A stretch of DNA of 64,000 nucleotides from Mycolicibacterium chlorophenolicum (GTDB lineage Bacteria > Actinomycetota > Actinomycetes > Mycobacteriales > Mycobacteriaceae). The stretch spans positions 458,902-522,901 of the forward strand of contig NZ_JYNL01000064.1 in NCBI RefSeq assembly GCF_001044235.1. Direction: 5' to 3'. The notes beneath the pieces are model-generated. The model saw nothing but the letters and a program-made list of their open reading frames with translations, was not told the DNA's origin and did no database searches. Below, in pieces: positions 16,431-25,100 of this stretch (position 1 is its first letter; each line of letters begins with the position of its first letter). The position numbers and the translations under genes are program-made.

Positions 16431-19307
16431 CTACTTCCCCGCGGGCTTGACCGCCGGGTCGTCGTCCTCCCACAGCAGCAGCTGACGCACCGCCGCGCGT
16501 GAGCCGTAGGGCTGCAGCATCTGGCTGGCAGGGCGCGGGCGCACCCGCAGCGGCCACCAGAACCAGCGGCCCAGCAGAGCGGCGACGGCCGGGGTCATGA
16601 ACGAGCGGACGATCAGCGTGTCGAACAGCAGCCCGAGCGCGATCGTGGTGCCGATCTGGCCGAGGATGCGCAGATCGGCGAAAACGAACGACGCCATGGT
16701 GGCGGCGAACACCAGACCCGCGGCGGTCACCACTGCGCCGGAGCCTGCCATCGCACGGATGATGCCGGTGTTCAGCCCGGCGCCGATCTCCTCTTTGAAC
16801 CGCGCGATGAGCAGCAGGTTGTAGTCCGAGCCCACCGCCAACAGCAGAATGATGGCCAGCGCCAACACGATCCAGTACAGCTGGATACCGAGCAGGTCCT
16901 GCCAGATCAGCACCGACAACCCGAACGAGGCGCCCAGCGACAGCGCGACGGTGCCGACGATGACGAACGCCGCGACGATGCTGCGCGTGATGAACACCAT
17001 GACGAGCAGGATCAGGCACATCGCCGCGATGCCGGCGATCATCAGGTCGTACTTCGCCCCGTCCTGAATGTCCTTGTAGGTGGCCGCAGTTCCGGCGATG
17101 AAGATCCGGGAGCCGGCCAGCGGGGTGCCCTTGACGGCCTCGCCGGCGGCGTGCCGGATCGAGTCGATGTGCGAGATGCCCTCGGTGGTCGCGGGATCGC
17201 CCTCGTGGGTGATGATCATGCGCGCGGCCTTGCCGTCCGGGGACAGGAACAGCTTGAGCCCGCGCTGGAACTCGGGGTTGGTGAACGCCTCCGGCGGGAG
17301 ATAAAAGGAGTCGTCGGTCTTCGACGCGTCATACGCCGCGCCCAGTGCCGTCGAATTCTCCAGTGCGCGCGAGTTCTGGTCGTTGATGCCGGACTGCGTC
17401 GCGTAGTTCGTCATCGTCAGGTCGCGGTTGGTCTGCTGGTTCGCGATCTGCGGCGGGATGAGCGCCAGCAGCTTCGGTTGCAGCGCATCGAGTTTGGCGA
17501 TGCTGCCGGCCACGTTGGCGAGCTGGTCGGTCAGGTCGTTGATGCCGTCGAGCGCGTCGAACAGCGAGCGCAGCGCCCAGCAGATCGGGATGTCGTAACA
17601 GTGCGGCTCGAAGTAGAAGTAGTTGCGGATGGGCCGGAAGAAGTCGTCGAAGTTGGCGATCTTGTCCCGCAGGTCCTGGGCGGTGGCCACCGTCTGCGCG
17701 AACGCCTGGGTCTGTTCGTCGGTGACCGCCGCCGACTGCTGCTGCAGCGCGTACTGCTGGCGCAGGGTGTTGATGGAATCGTTGATCACGCCGACCTGCT
17801 TGAGCAGGTCGGCGGTGCGGGCCTGCTGGAACGGCAGCGCGTTGATCTGCGCGGCGCTGCTGGCGCTGAGCTGGAACGGGATCGACGTGTGGTCCAGCGG
17901 CGTGCCGAGCGGACGGGTGATCGACTGCACCTGCGCGATGCCGTCGGTGTGGAACACCGCCTTGGCCACCCGTTCGAGCAGGATCATGTCGGTCGGGTTG
18001 CGCAGGTCGTGGTCGGCCTCGACCATCAACAGTTCGGGTTCCAGCCGCGCCTGGGAGAAGTGCCGTTCCGCGGCGGCGTAGCCGACGTTGGCCGGGGCGT
18101 CGGCCGGCATGTAGGTGCGGTTGTCGAAGTTGGTCTTGTAGTTGGGCAGCGCCAGCAGACCGATCAGGGCGATCGCGATGGTGGCGACGAGGATCGGGCC
18201 GGGCCAACGGACGATCGCGGTGCCGATGCGCCGCCAGTTCCGGGTGTTCATCGGCCGGGCGGGTTCGAACAGACCGAAGTGGCGGCCGATGGAGAGCAGC
18301 GCCGGGGCCAGGGTGAGCGCGGCGATCACCGCGACGAGGACGCCGATACCCGCGGGCACCCCGAGGCTCTGGAAATACGGCAGCCGTGTGAACGTCAGAC
18401 ACAGCACCGCACCGGCGATCGTCAGACCCGAGCCGAGGATGATGTGCGACGTGCCGTGGTACATCGTCGTGAAGGCCTCGACGCGGTCCTGGCCGGCGTA
18501 GCGCGCTTCGTGGAATCTGCCGAGGATGAAGATCGCGTAGTCGGTGCCCGCCGCGATCACCAGAAGGGTCAGCAGGTTCGTCGAGTACGTCGACAGATCG
18601 ATGATGCCGGCGTTGGCCAGCACGGCGACCACACCGCGTGACGCGGTCAGCTCGATCATCACCGTGAAGATCACGAAGAACACGGTGGTGAGGCGACGGA
18701 AGTAGAACAGCAGCATCACTGCGATCACGCCGATGGTGATCAGCGTGGTCTTCAGGGTGCCCTGCCGGCCCACCTCGAACTGATCGGTGATCAGCGGGGC
18801 CGGTCCGGTGACGTAGGCCTTCACCCCTGGCGGGGCCGGGGTGTCGTTGACGATTCGGCGCACCGAGTCGACGGACTCGTTGGCCAGCGACTCACCCTGG
18901 TTGCCGGCCAGGAACACCTGCACCAGCGCGGCTTTGCCGTCCGAACTCTGCGAGCCGGCCGCGGTCAGCGGATCCCCCCAGAAGTTCTGGATGTGCTGGA
19001 CGTGCTTGGTGTCCTGCTGGAGTTTCTGGACCAGGCCGTCGTAGTAGCGGTGCGCATCGGCGCCGAGCGGTTGATCGCCCTCGAGCACGATCATGGCGGA
19101 ACTGTCGGAGTCGTACTCCTGGAAGTCCTTGCCGATGCGCTTGCTGGCCTGCAGGGACGGCGCGTCTTTCGGGCTCAGCGACACGTTGTGCGACTCGGCG
19201 ACGGTCTCGAGCTGCGGGACGAAGACGTTGGTGACGACGGCGGTGGCCAGCCAGAACAGCGCGATCAGGACCGAGAAGCGGCGGATGAGGGCCGGGACCT
19301 TGTTCAT
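16431..19307 (-). CDS. mmpL: MmpL-family RND transporter
   Basis: The product is 958 residues and spans the inner membrane. The first helix is at about 10-30, a large periplasmic loop runs from 31 to 190, and a five-helix block carries the proton-relay motif AAGTDYAIFILGRF. A second periplasmic loop (about 400-740) includes a Gln-rich coiled-coil stretch (INTLRQQYALQQQSAAVTDEQTQ) and CYDIPICW cysteines. A second helix block has AVGSDYNLLLIARF. This matches the MmpL4/5 class, which exports lipids or siderophores with an MmpS partner. Its ATG overlaps the mmpS stop (ATGA). Confidence 0.95.
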   Translation of the reverse strand: MNKVPALIRRFSVLIALFWLATAVVTNVFVPQLETVAESHNVSLSPKDAPSLQASKRIGKDFQEYDSDSSAMIVLEGDQPLGADAHRYYDGLVQKLQQDTKHVQHIQNFWGDPLTAAGSQSSDGKAALVQVFLAGNQGESLANESVDSVRRIVNDTPAPPGVKAYVTGPAPLITDQFEVGRQGTLKTTLITIGVIAVMLLFYFRRLTTVFFVIFTVMIELTASRGVVAVLANAGIIDLSTYSTNLLTLLVIAAGTDYAIFILGRFHEARYAGQDRVEAFTTMYHGTSHIILGSGLTIAGAVLCLTFTRLPYFQSLGVPAGIGVLVAVIAALTLAPALLSIGRHFGLFEPARPMNTRNWRRIGTAIVRWPGPILVATIAIALIGLLALPNYKTNFDNRTYMPADAPANVGYAAAERHFSQARLEPELLMVEADHDLRNPTDMILLERVAKAVFHTDGIAQVQSITRPLGTPLDHTSIPFQLSASSAAQINALPFQQARTADLLKQVGVINDSINTLRQQYALQQQSAAVTDEQTQAFAQTVATAQDLRDKIANFDDFFRPIRNYFYFEPHCYDIPICWALRSLFDALDGINDLTDQLANVAGSIAKLDALQPKLLALIPPQIANQQTNRDLTMTNYATQSGINDQNSRALENSTALGAAYDASKTDDSFYLPPEAFTNPEFQRGLKLFLSPDGKAARMIITHEGDPATTEGISHIDSIRHAAGEAVKGTPLAGSRIFIAGTAATYKDIQDGAKYDLMIAGIAAMCLILLVMVFITRSIVAAFVIVGTVALSLGASFGLSVLIWQDLLGIQLYWIVLALAIILLLAVGSDYNLLLIARFKEEIGAGLNTGIIRAMAGSGAVVTAAGLVFAATMASFVFADLRILGQIGTTIALGLLFDTLIVRSFMTPAVAALLGRWFWWPLRVRPRPASQMLQPYGSRAAVRQLLLWEDDDPAVKPAGK

Positions 19308-19750
19308 CCGGACTTGTCCAGGCAGAAGGTGTAGGCGTTCAGGGTGTTCACCTGCTTCTCGTCTTTGACCGCGTCGTCGATCGTGATGCGGCAGCCGATG
19401 GAGTCGCCGTTCGCCTGGGCGGCGACGTTGACGAACACGGCGGGGTCGGTGGTGATGGCGTCATAGGACCAGGGCAGCGGGACGTCGACGGCCTTCTGCG
19501 GCTGGGCGTGGACGTCGAGGTAGGTGATGGTCGCGGTGGTGCCGGGCGAACCGAAGACGTCGAGGACGACGTGCTTGGGGTTGAACGGGACGATCTGGCT
19601 GTCGGATCCGCTGGCGGTCGCCGTGACGTCCTCCGAGGCGAAGATGCCGCGCAGGCGGTACACGGCGAACCCGGCGACCGCGATGACCACGACGGCGACG
19701 ACGATCGTCCAGCGTCGGCCGAGCCGCCGGGCAATCGAGACCCGCTGCAT
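19304..19750 (-). CDS. mmpS: MmpS-family accessory protein
   Basis: The product is 148 residues. A basic cytoplasmic start is followed by one transmembrane segment (WTIVVAVVVIAVAGFAVYRL). The periplasmic beta-sandwich domain (about 60-145) contains DVFGSPGTTATITYLDVHAQPQ, PLPWSYD and paired cysteines (GCRI, FCLD). MmpS proteins assemble with MmpL and assist export. The operon is mmpS-mmpL with a 4-bp overlap. The 171-bp upstream spacer has a TATAGA-like -10 on the minus strand but no IdeR iron box or adjacent regulator, so siderophore export is not supported. Confidence 0.93.
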   Translation of the reverse strand: MQRVSIARRLGRRWTIVVAVVVIAVAGFAVYRLRGIFASEDVTATASGSDSQIVPFNPKHVVLDVFGSPGTTATITYLDVHAQPQKAVDVPLPWSYDAITTDPAVFVNVAAQANGDSIGCRITIDDAVKDEKQVNTLNAYTFCLDKSG

Positions 19751-19921
19751 GCGTGACCCTTTCAGGAGCGGCGACGCCCACGGACGCGTCCACGTCGGTC
19801 CGGCGATCTATAGGGTGACTAATCAACTTCGTTGACGGTACGACACGGCACCGGACTCCACAACATCGGCCGGCGTCCCTGAGTGTCTGCTGGGAAAGTG
19901 CTGGGAGCCTGGGTGTTCCGG

Positions 19922-21010
19922 TCAGCCCCCGGCGGCCGCCCGGACCCGTTCGGCGATCGCATCGCCCAGCGTGCCCGTCGTCGCCTGTCCGCCCATGTCG
20001 GGGGTCAGTACATCGCCGCCGCGCGCGAGAGTGTCCTCGATGGCCGCCACGATCGCGTTCGCGGCCGCCGGCTCGCCGAGGTGGTCGAGCATCATCGAGG
20101 CACACCAGATCTGGCCGATGGGGTTGGCGATGCCCCGTCCCGCGATGTCCGGGGCGGAACCGTGCACGGGCTCGAACAGGCTCGGGTATCGCTTCTCGGG
20201 GTTGATGTTCGCGCTGGGCGCGATCGCGATGGTGCCGGCGCACGCGGGGCCGAGGTCGGACAGGATGTCGCCGAACAGATTGCTGGCGACCACCACGTCG
20301 AACCAGTCGGGGTGCAAGACGAAGTTCGCCGTGAGGATGTCGATGTGGTACTTGTCCACCTCGACGTCGGGATAGTTGGCGCCCATCTGCAGAACACGTT
20401 CGTCCCAGTACGGCATGGTGATCGAGATGCCGTTGCTCTTCGTCGCCGACGTCAGACGCCGCTTCGGGCGCCGTTGAGCGATGTCGAAGGCGTAGCGCAG
20501 GATGCGGTCCACGCCGACGCGGGTCATCACCGTCTCCTGGATGACGGTCTCGCGGTCGGTGCCTTCGAACATCCTGCCGCCGATGCTGGAGTACTCACCC
20601 TCGGTGTTCTCGCGCACCACGATGAAGTCGACGTCGCCGGGCACCCGTCCCGCCAGCGGGCTGGGCACGCCGGGCATCAGCTTCACCGGCCGCATGTTGA
20701 CGTACTGATCGAAGTGCCGGCGGAACTGCAGCAGGCTGCCCCACAGCGACACGTGGTCGGGAACTACGTCGGGCCAGCCGACGGCGCCGAAGAAGAGGGC
20801 GTCGAACCCTCGGAGCTCGTCGAACCAGTCGGCGGGCAGCATCGCGCCGGTCCGGGTGTAGTAGTCGGCGCTGGCGTAGTCGAAGTGTTCGTAGGCGAGC
20901 GTGAGGTCGAAGGCGGCCGCGGCCGCGTCGAGCACCTTGAGCCCCTCGGGCACGACTTCGGTTCCGATACCGTCGCCGGGGATCACGGCGATGCGGTGGG
21001 TGTCGGTCAT
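19922..21010 (-). CDS. tartrate dehydrogenase / D-malate dehydrogenase-type decarboxylating enzyme
   Basis: The product is 362 residues of the isocitrate/isopropylmalate dehydrogenase family. It has IAVIPGDGIGTEVVPEG, VNMRPVKLMPGVPSPL (substrate Arg region), VVRENTEGEYSSIGG, and NLFGDILSDLGPACAGTIAIAPSANINPE with the divalent-metal Asp residues and NAD-binding region. The QFRRHFDQYVNMRP context resembles tartrate/D-malate dehydrogenases more than LeuB. It oxidatively decarboxylates a 2-hydroxy-dicarboxylate with NAD. It is the last gene of the LacI-controlled operon; its ATG overlaps the stop of the 95-residue gene (ATGA). Confidence 0.9.
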   Translation of the reverse strand: MTDTHRIAVIPGDGIGTEVVPEGLKVLDAAAAAFDLTLAYEHFDYASADYYTRTGAMLPADWFDELRGFDALFFGAVGWPDVVPDHVSLWGSLLQFRRHFDQYVNMRPVKLMPGVPSPLAGRVPGDVDFIVVRENTEGEYSSIGGRMFEGTDRETVIQETVMTRVGVDRILRYAFDIAQRRPKRRLTSATKSNGISITMPYWDERVLQMGANYPDVEVDKYHIDILTANFVLHPDWFDVVVASNLFGDILSDLGPACAGTIAIAPSANINPEKRYPSLFEPVHGSAPDIAGRGIANPIGQIWCASMMLDHLGEPAAANAIVAAIEDTLARGGDVLTPDMGGQATTGTLGDAIAERVRAAAGG

Positions 21011-21294
21011 GCGGGGGCTCCGTTCGCGGCGAGGATGCCGCCCAAGCCTGCCTCACTCACGGTTCCCGGGTCGATCCCGGATCGCCGGCTCACCGCCGCG
21101 ACGAGGTCGTCGTAGGTCCGGCACACCACCGTGGCGCCGGTGGCCGAGGTGACCGTCCAGCCCGACGGAAGGGCGGCGACGCGATCGCGCTTCATCAGCG
21201 CGGTCATGCGCCGGGCGACCGCCATGCGCCGGCGCGGACCGCTGACCCACTCGGCAGCCCAATCCGGCGGCGCCCCCGCGCATCCCCCGCACAT
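21007..21294 (-). CDS. 95-aa CxxC protein inside catabolic operon, unknown function
   Basis: The product is 95 residues, beginning MCGGCAGAPPDWAAEW with a CxxC at positions 2-5, followed by a basic helix (RRRMAVARRMTALMKRDR) and a compact C-terminal part (TVVCRTYDDLVAAVS) with a third cysteine. Translation is coupled on both sides: its ATG overlaps the SDR stop by one base and its stop overlaps the dehydrogenase ATG by four. No known domain recognised. A metal-binding helper for a neighbouring enzyme is one possibility. Confidence 0.65.
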   Translation of the reverse strand: MCGGCAGAPPDWAAEWVSGPRRRMAVARRMTALMKRDRVAALPSGWTVTSATGATVVCRTYDDLVAAVSRRSGIDPGTVSEAGLGGILAANGAPA

Positions 21295-22031
21295 CAGGGC
21301 ATCACGTCGCCCGAGTTGGGGCCGAGCACCTGCCCGACGTACAGATTGCCGCCGGGATCGGAGGCGAGCAGGACGGCGGTCGGTGCGATCTCGGCGGGCG
21401 TGCCGAACCGACCCAGCGGCAGTTCGGCGCGTTTGTCGCACTTCCACTGGTCGTCGATGCCCTCGACCATGGGCGTGTCGATCGGCCCGGGCGCGATCGC
21501 GTTGACCAGCACGCCGTTTCCGGCGTTCTCCAACGCGATCGACTTCGTCATCGCGATGACGCCGGCTTTGGCCGCGGCGTAATGCGCCAGTGAGACACCG
21601 CCTTTGATGGCCAGTTGCGAGGCGACGTTGATGATCCGCCCGCCACCCTGATCGAGCATGGGCCGCAACGCGGCCCGGTTCAGCAGGAACACCGCGGTCA
21701 GGTCGACATCGAGGGTCTCCCGCCACATCGCGGTGGACATCTCGGCCGCCGGTGATTGCGTCAGGATGCCGTGGGAGCAGACCAGGATATCCAACCGGCC
21801 CTGGTCGCCGACGATGCTGTCGACGAGAGCGTCGACGGCCTGTTCCGAGGTCGCGTCGAGGATCTCGCCGCGGCGCGCGCCGATCTCTTTGGCGACCTCT
21901 GCCACCCGCGGGTCGCGGTCGGCGATGACCACCTCCGCGCCCGCGTCGACGTAGGCCGCGGCGATCGCCCGGCCGATACCCGACGCCCCGCCCGTGACCA
22001 GTGCGCTTCTACCTTCGAGCACCGAACTCAT
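21294..22031 (-). CDS. SDR-family oxidoreductase (operon copy 2)
   Basis: The product is a 245-residue classical SDR: TGGASGIG loop, VVIADRDP with an acidic residue after beta-2 (NAD preference), CSHGILTQ in place of NNAG, INVASQLA with the catalytic Ser, YAAAK with Tyr/Lys, and APGPIDTPM. ATG 22031 is preferred; TTG/GTG alternatives lie 12-15 nt upstream. It lies 25 nt after the first SDR of the operon, and the two differ enough to act on different alcohols. Confidence 0.9.
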   Translation of the reverse strand: MSSVLEGRSALVTGGASGIGRAIAAAYVDAGAEVVIADRDPRVAEVAKEIGARRGEILDATSEQAVDALVDSIVGDQGRLDILVCSHGILTQSPAAEMSTAMWRETLDVDLTAVFLLNRAALRPMLDQGGGRIINVASQLAIKGGVSLAHYAAAKAGVIAMTKSIALENAGNGVLVNAIAPGPIDTPMVEGIDDQWKCDKRAELPLGRFGTPAEIAPTAVLLASDPGGNLYVGQVLGPNSGDVMP

Positions 22032-22056
22032 CACCTCATCCACCAATCATGTTGTG

Positions 22057-22821
22057 TCAGTCGCGCATTGCCACGGTCAGGGCGCCGTCGACGACGATCG
22101 CCTGACCGCTGACGTAGGACGCCTGCGGGCTGGACAGGAAGGCGATGACCTCGGCGACCTCGCGCGGGTCGCCGACGCGGCCCCATGGGATGTAGCCGCC
22201 GGCACGTTCGAGCCCTTCGGGGCCGAGCGAGTTGACCGCGTCGGTGGACTGCGGCGTTCGGATGAGCCCCGGGATGATCGCGTTCGCGCGGATCCCGCGT
22301 GGCCCGTATTCGACGGCGAGGCTGCGCACCAGACCGAGCACTCCGGCCTTTGCGGTGGCGTAGTGCGCGTGCGCCTGCCAGCCGTACACCCCACCCGCGA
22401 TGGACGAGATGGCCGTGACCGATCCGCCATCGCCCATGTGCCGCAGGCCCGCCCGTGCCGTGCGCATCACCCCGTGCAGGTCGACGTCGAGAAGGTCGTG
22501 CCACTGCTCGTCGGAGAGGGTGTCGAAGGCGGCCTCGCGCAGGATGCCGGCGTTCGCGACGGCGACATCGAGCCGGCGCCACGTCGAGACCAGCGCCTCG
22601 GCGAAGGCGTCGACGGAGGCGGTGGACCGGACGTCGACCTCGACGATCATCCCTTCCCCGCCGCCGTCACGCACGTCCTTCAGCGTCGTCTCGGGGTCGT
22701 GCGGATCGCCTGGGAACGTGCCGATGCCGACCCGAATCCCTTTTTCCGCCAGGCATACTGCTGTCGCAGCACCGATTCCTGACGCGGCGCCGGTGATCAT
22801 GGCGACCGGCTGATCGGTCAT
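22057..22821 (-). CDS. SDR-family oxidoreductase (operon copy 1)
   Basis: The product is a 254-residue SDR with ITGAASGIGAATA (cofactor loop), a G-T-F-P-G segment after beta-2 rather than an acidic or RR motif, VANAGIL, TAISSIAGG (Ser), YATAK (Tyr/Lys) and IIPGLIRTP. The tail FVSGQAIVVDGALTVAM-type end is normal. Its ATG overlaps the MFS stop by one base, showing coupling to the transporter. Likely oxidises or epimerises an imported hydroxy compound. Confidence 0.9.
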   Translation of the reverse strand: MTDQPVAMITGAASGIGAATAVCLAEKGIRVGIGTFPGDPHDPETTLKDVRDGGGEGMIVEVDVRSTASVDAFAEALVSTWRRLDVAVANAGILREAAFDTLSDEQWHDLLDVDLHGVMRTARAGLRHMGDGGSVTAISSIAGGVYGWQAHAHYATAKAGVLGLVRSLAVEYGPRGIRANAIIPGLIRTPQSTDAVNSLGPEGLERAGGYIPWGRVGDPREVAEVIAFLSSPQASYVSGQAIVVDGALTVAMRD

Positions 22822-24191
22822 CACTGCACCTCCGTGATGGTCTGGGCGCGCTGCATCGCCTCCGAGGCGCTGGGTGGGGCGACCTTGCGGGCGCCGAGCA
22901 CCACGACGCCGGAGATGACCGTGCCCAGCGCTCCCACCCACAGCGCCGCGGTGGAGTACCCGATGCTGGCCGCGGTGAGCGCGGTGAGGATGAAGCCGGA
23001 GATGATGGCACCCGGCTGCGACATCGCGCCGATGAACGCGCTTCCCGTTGCCCGGCAGTCGGTATCGAAGCACTCGGCCTGGAAGAACATGATCGCGGCG
23101 TAGGGCCCGAGCAGGAAGAACAGCCCCATCATGTAGGTGACGAGGACGTAGCCGGGGTTCGACGGCCCGAGCAGCATCGCAGCGAAGAACACTCCGGCCG
23201 CCAGCCATCCGACGGCGATGGTGTTGCGGCGGCCGAACCGGTCGCCGGCCCAACCGTGCGCGAGGTAACCCGCCACGCCGACGATGTTGGACAGCACCAC
23301 CAGGATCAGCGTGCTGGAGGCGTCGATGCCCTTGCCCGTCTCGAGCACCGTCGTGCCGAGCACCGAGAACGTCTGGATGCCGAACCAGTTCAGCAGCCAC
23401 GCCAGCGACAGCACGACGGTGTTGCGCAGGTGCTTACCGGTGAAGATCCGCTTCATCGGTGCCGCGGTCTGCTCGACGGTCGCAGTGGCGGCGGCCAGGG
23501 CGACCGCTTCGTCGTTCTTCCCTTCGCGGCGCAGCGCGCGGATGCGGTGCTGCGCCTCGAACTGTGGGCTCTCCTTGAGCGTGCGGCACAGCAGGGCGAC
23601 GAGAACGGCGGGAATCGTGGCCAGCAGGAAGGCGATCCGCCAGGCGTCGGCCCCGAAGATCGCGGTGATCACGGCGACGAAGCCCGCGGCCAGAAGCGCA
23701 CCCATCGGCCAGCCGGTCTGCACCATCGAGTAGACGAACCCGCGGCGCTTCTTGATCGCCTCGTCCTCGGTCACCTCGTAGAGCTCGTTGAGGTAGGTGG
23801 CGTTGACCGATTGCTCGGCCAGACCCAGCCCGCTGATCGATCGGACGCCGATGAGTGACGCCGCACCCACGGTCGCGGCCGTGGCCGCAGAGGACGCGGC
23901 GGTGCCGCCTACGGAGATGATCATCCCCTTGCGCCGCCCCAACTTGTCGACCATGGGGCCCACGGCCAGGACGACGATCGCGGTGCCGACGCTGACCAGG
24001 GTGGAGACCAGCAGCGCACGGCTCGTCGACCAGCCGAACGACTCCGAGATGCGCGGCAGCAGAGTGCCGAACAGGATGAAGTCGTACACCGCGATGGTCC
24101 AGGCGATGAAGGCGATGCCCGACGCCCGGCGCGTCTCTTTCCCGGTGACCCGCCGCAATCCGGGGACCTTCGGGGTGTGAGGTGTTGACAT
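22821..24191 (-). CDS. MFS transporter, metabolite:H+ symporter (MHS) type
   Basis: The product is 456 residues with 12 predicted helices. Typical features: YDFILFGTLLPRISESFGW in the first helix, GPMVDKLGRRKGM (motif A), GLAEQSVNATYLNELYE, a central hydrophilic loop (about 205-250), and WAGDRFGRRNTIAVG as the second motif A. MHS and related members import organic acids, aromatic acids or osmolytes with protons. Its position in the operon, between hydrolases and dehydrogenases, suggests it brings in the substrate. Confidence 0.88.
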   Translation of the reverse strand: MSTPHTPKVPGLRRVTGKETRRASGIAFIAWTIAVYDFILFGTLLPRISESFGWSTSRALLVSTLVSVGTAIVVLAVGPMVDKLGRRKGMIISVGGTAASSAATAATVGAASLIGVRSISGLGLAEQSVNATYLNELYEVTEDEAIKKRRGFVYSMVQTGWPMGALLAAGFVAVITAIFGADAWRIAFLLATIPAVLVALLCRTLKESPQFEAQHRIRALRREGKNDEAVALAAATATVEQTAAPMKRIFTGKHLRNTVVLSLAWLLNWFGIQTFSVLGTTVLETGKGIDASSTLILVVLSNIVGVAGYLAHGWAGDRFGRRNTIAVGWLAAGVFFAAMLLGPSNPGYVLVTYMMGLFFLLGPYAAIMFFQAECFDTDCRATGSAFIGAMSQPGAIISGFILTALTAASIGYSTAALWVGALGTVISGVVVLGARKVAPPSASEAMQRAQTITEVQ

Positions 24192-24218
24192 GAGACTGAA
24201 ACCCTTCGTGTGGGTGGA

Positions 24219-25097
24219 TCAGTTGCGCGGACGCCGCTTCTTGAAGTCCTCGGCGATGGTGTTGAAATTGGCCCAGGTGACTCCGTCGTGGGAGTTGATG
24301 TGCTCGATCAGACGCTCGAGCATGAGCAACACCTGGGGCCGTCCTGAGACGTCGGGGTGGATGGTGAAGGTGAACACCGCGTACTCCGATTCGCGGTAGA
24401 CCCAGTCGAATTGGTCGCGCCACATCTCCTCGATATGGCGAGGATTGACGAACCCGTGGCTGTTCGGGCTGCCCTTGATGAACATCATCGGGGGCAGGTC
24501 GTCGAGGTACCAGCTGGCCGGGATCTCGACCAGGTCGGTCTCCTCGCCGCGCACCAGTGGCTTCATCCACTCGGCCGCCGGCTTGTCGTAGTCGATCGGT
24601 GTCCACGAGTCGCCGACGCGCACGTAGTACGGCTCGAAGTCGCGGTGCATCAGCGAGTGGTCGTAGGTGATGCCGCGTTCGACGAGCAGCTCGTTGGTGA
24701 CCCTGCTGAACTCCCACCACGGCGCGACGTAACCGGTGGGCCGGTTCCCGGTGCGGGTGGTGATGAGATCCAGGCAGTAGTCCAGGATCTCGGATTCCTG
24801 TTCGCGCGTCATCGCGATCGGATTCTCGTGGCTGTAGCCGTGCACCCCGATCTCGTGGCCGGAGGCGACCACGGCGTCGAACTGCTCGGGGAACGTCTCG
24901 ATGGAGTGGCCGGGCCAGAACCAGGTGGCGGGGAGGTCGTACCGCTGCAGCAGCGCGTTGAGGCGGGGCACGCCGACCTCGCCGGCGAAGACACCGCGGG
25001 AGATGTCGCCGGGTGAGTTCTCACCGCCGTAGGAGCCGAGCCATCCGCCGACCGCGTCGACGTCGATGCCGAACGCCACGAAGATTTCTTTTGCCAT
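24219..25097 (-). CDS. polysaccharide-deacetylase/cyclic-imidase-type hydrolase
   Basis: The product is 292 residues of the NodB-fold carbohydrate esterase 4 superfamily, in the branch with PuuE allantoinase, H. pylori PgdA and cyclic imidases. Visible elements: FGIDVDAVGGWLGSYGGENSPGDISRG (metal Asp region), ATWFWPGHSIETFP, and GHEIGVHGYSHENP with the H-x3-H metal ligands. GYVAPWWEFS and the late FTIHPDVSGRPQ also fit. No signal peptide is present, so the substrate is cytoplasmic and peptidoglycan is unlikely. The asparaginase stop is 3 nt upstream. Ring opening of a cyclic imide followed by amide hydrolysis would link the two. Confidence 0.85.
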   Translation of the reverse strand: MAKEIFVAFGIDVDAVGGWLGSYGGENSPGDISRGVFAGEVGVPRLNALLQRYDLPATWFWPGHSIETFPEQFDAVVASGHEIGVHGYSHENPIAMTREQESEILDYCLDLITTRTGNRPTGYVAPWWEFSRVTNELLVERGITYDHSLMHRDFEPYYVRVGDSWTPIDYDKPAAEWMKPLVRGEETDLVEIPASWYLDDLPPMMFIKGSPNSHGFVNPRHIEEMWRDQFDWVYRESEYAVFTFTIHPDVSGRPQVLLMLERLIEHINSHDGVTWANFNTIAEDFKKRRPRN

Positions 25098-25100
25098 CGG

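Noticed and set aside
19751..19921. IdeR iron box upstream of mmpS
   Set aside because: No 19-bp TTAGG...CCTAA-type palindrome is present, so a siderophore role for this MmpS-MmpL pair is not claimed.
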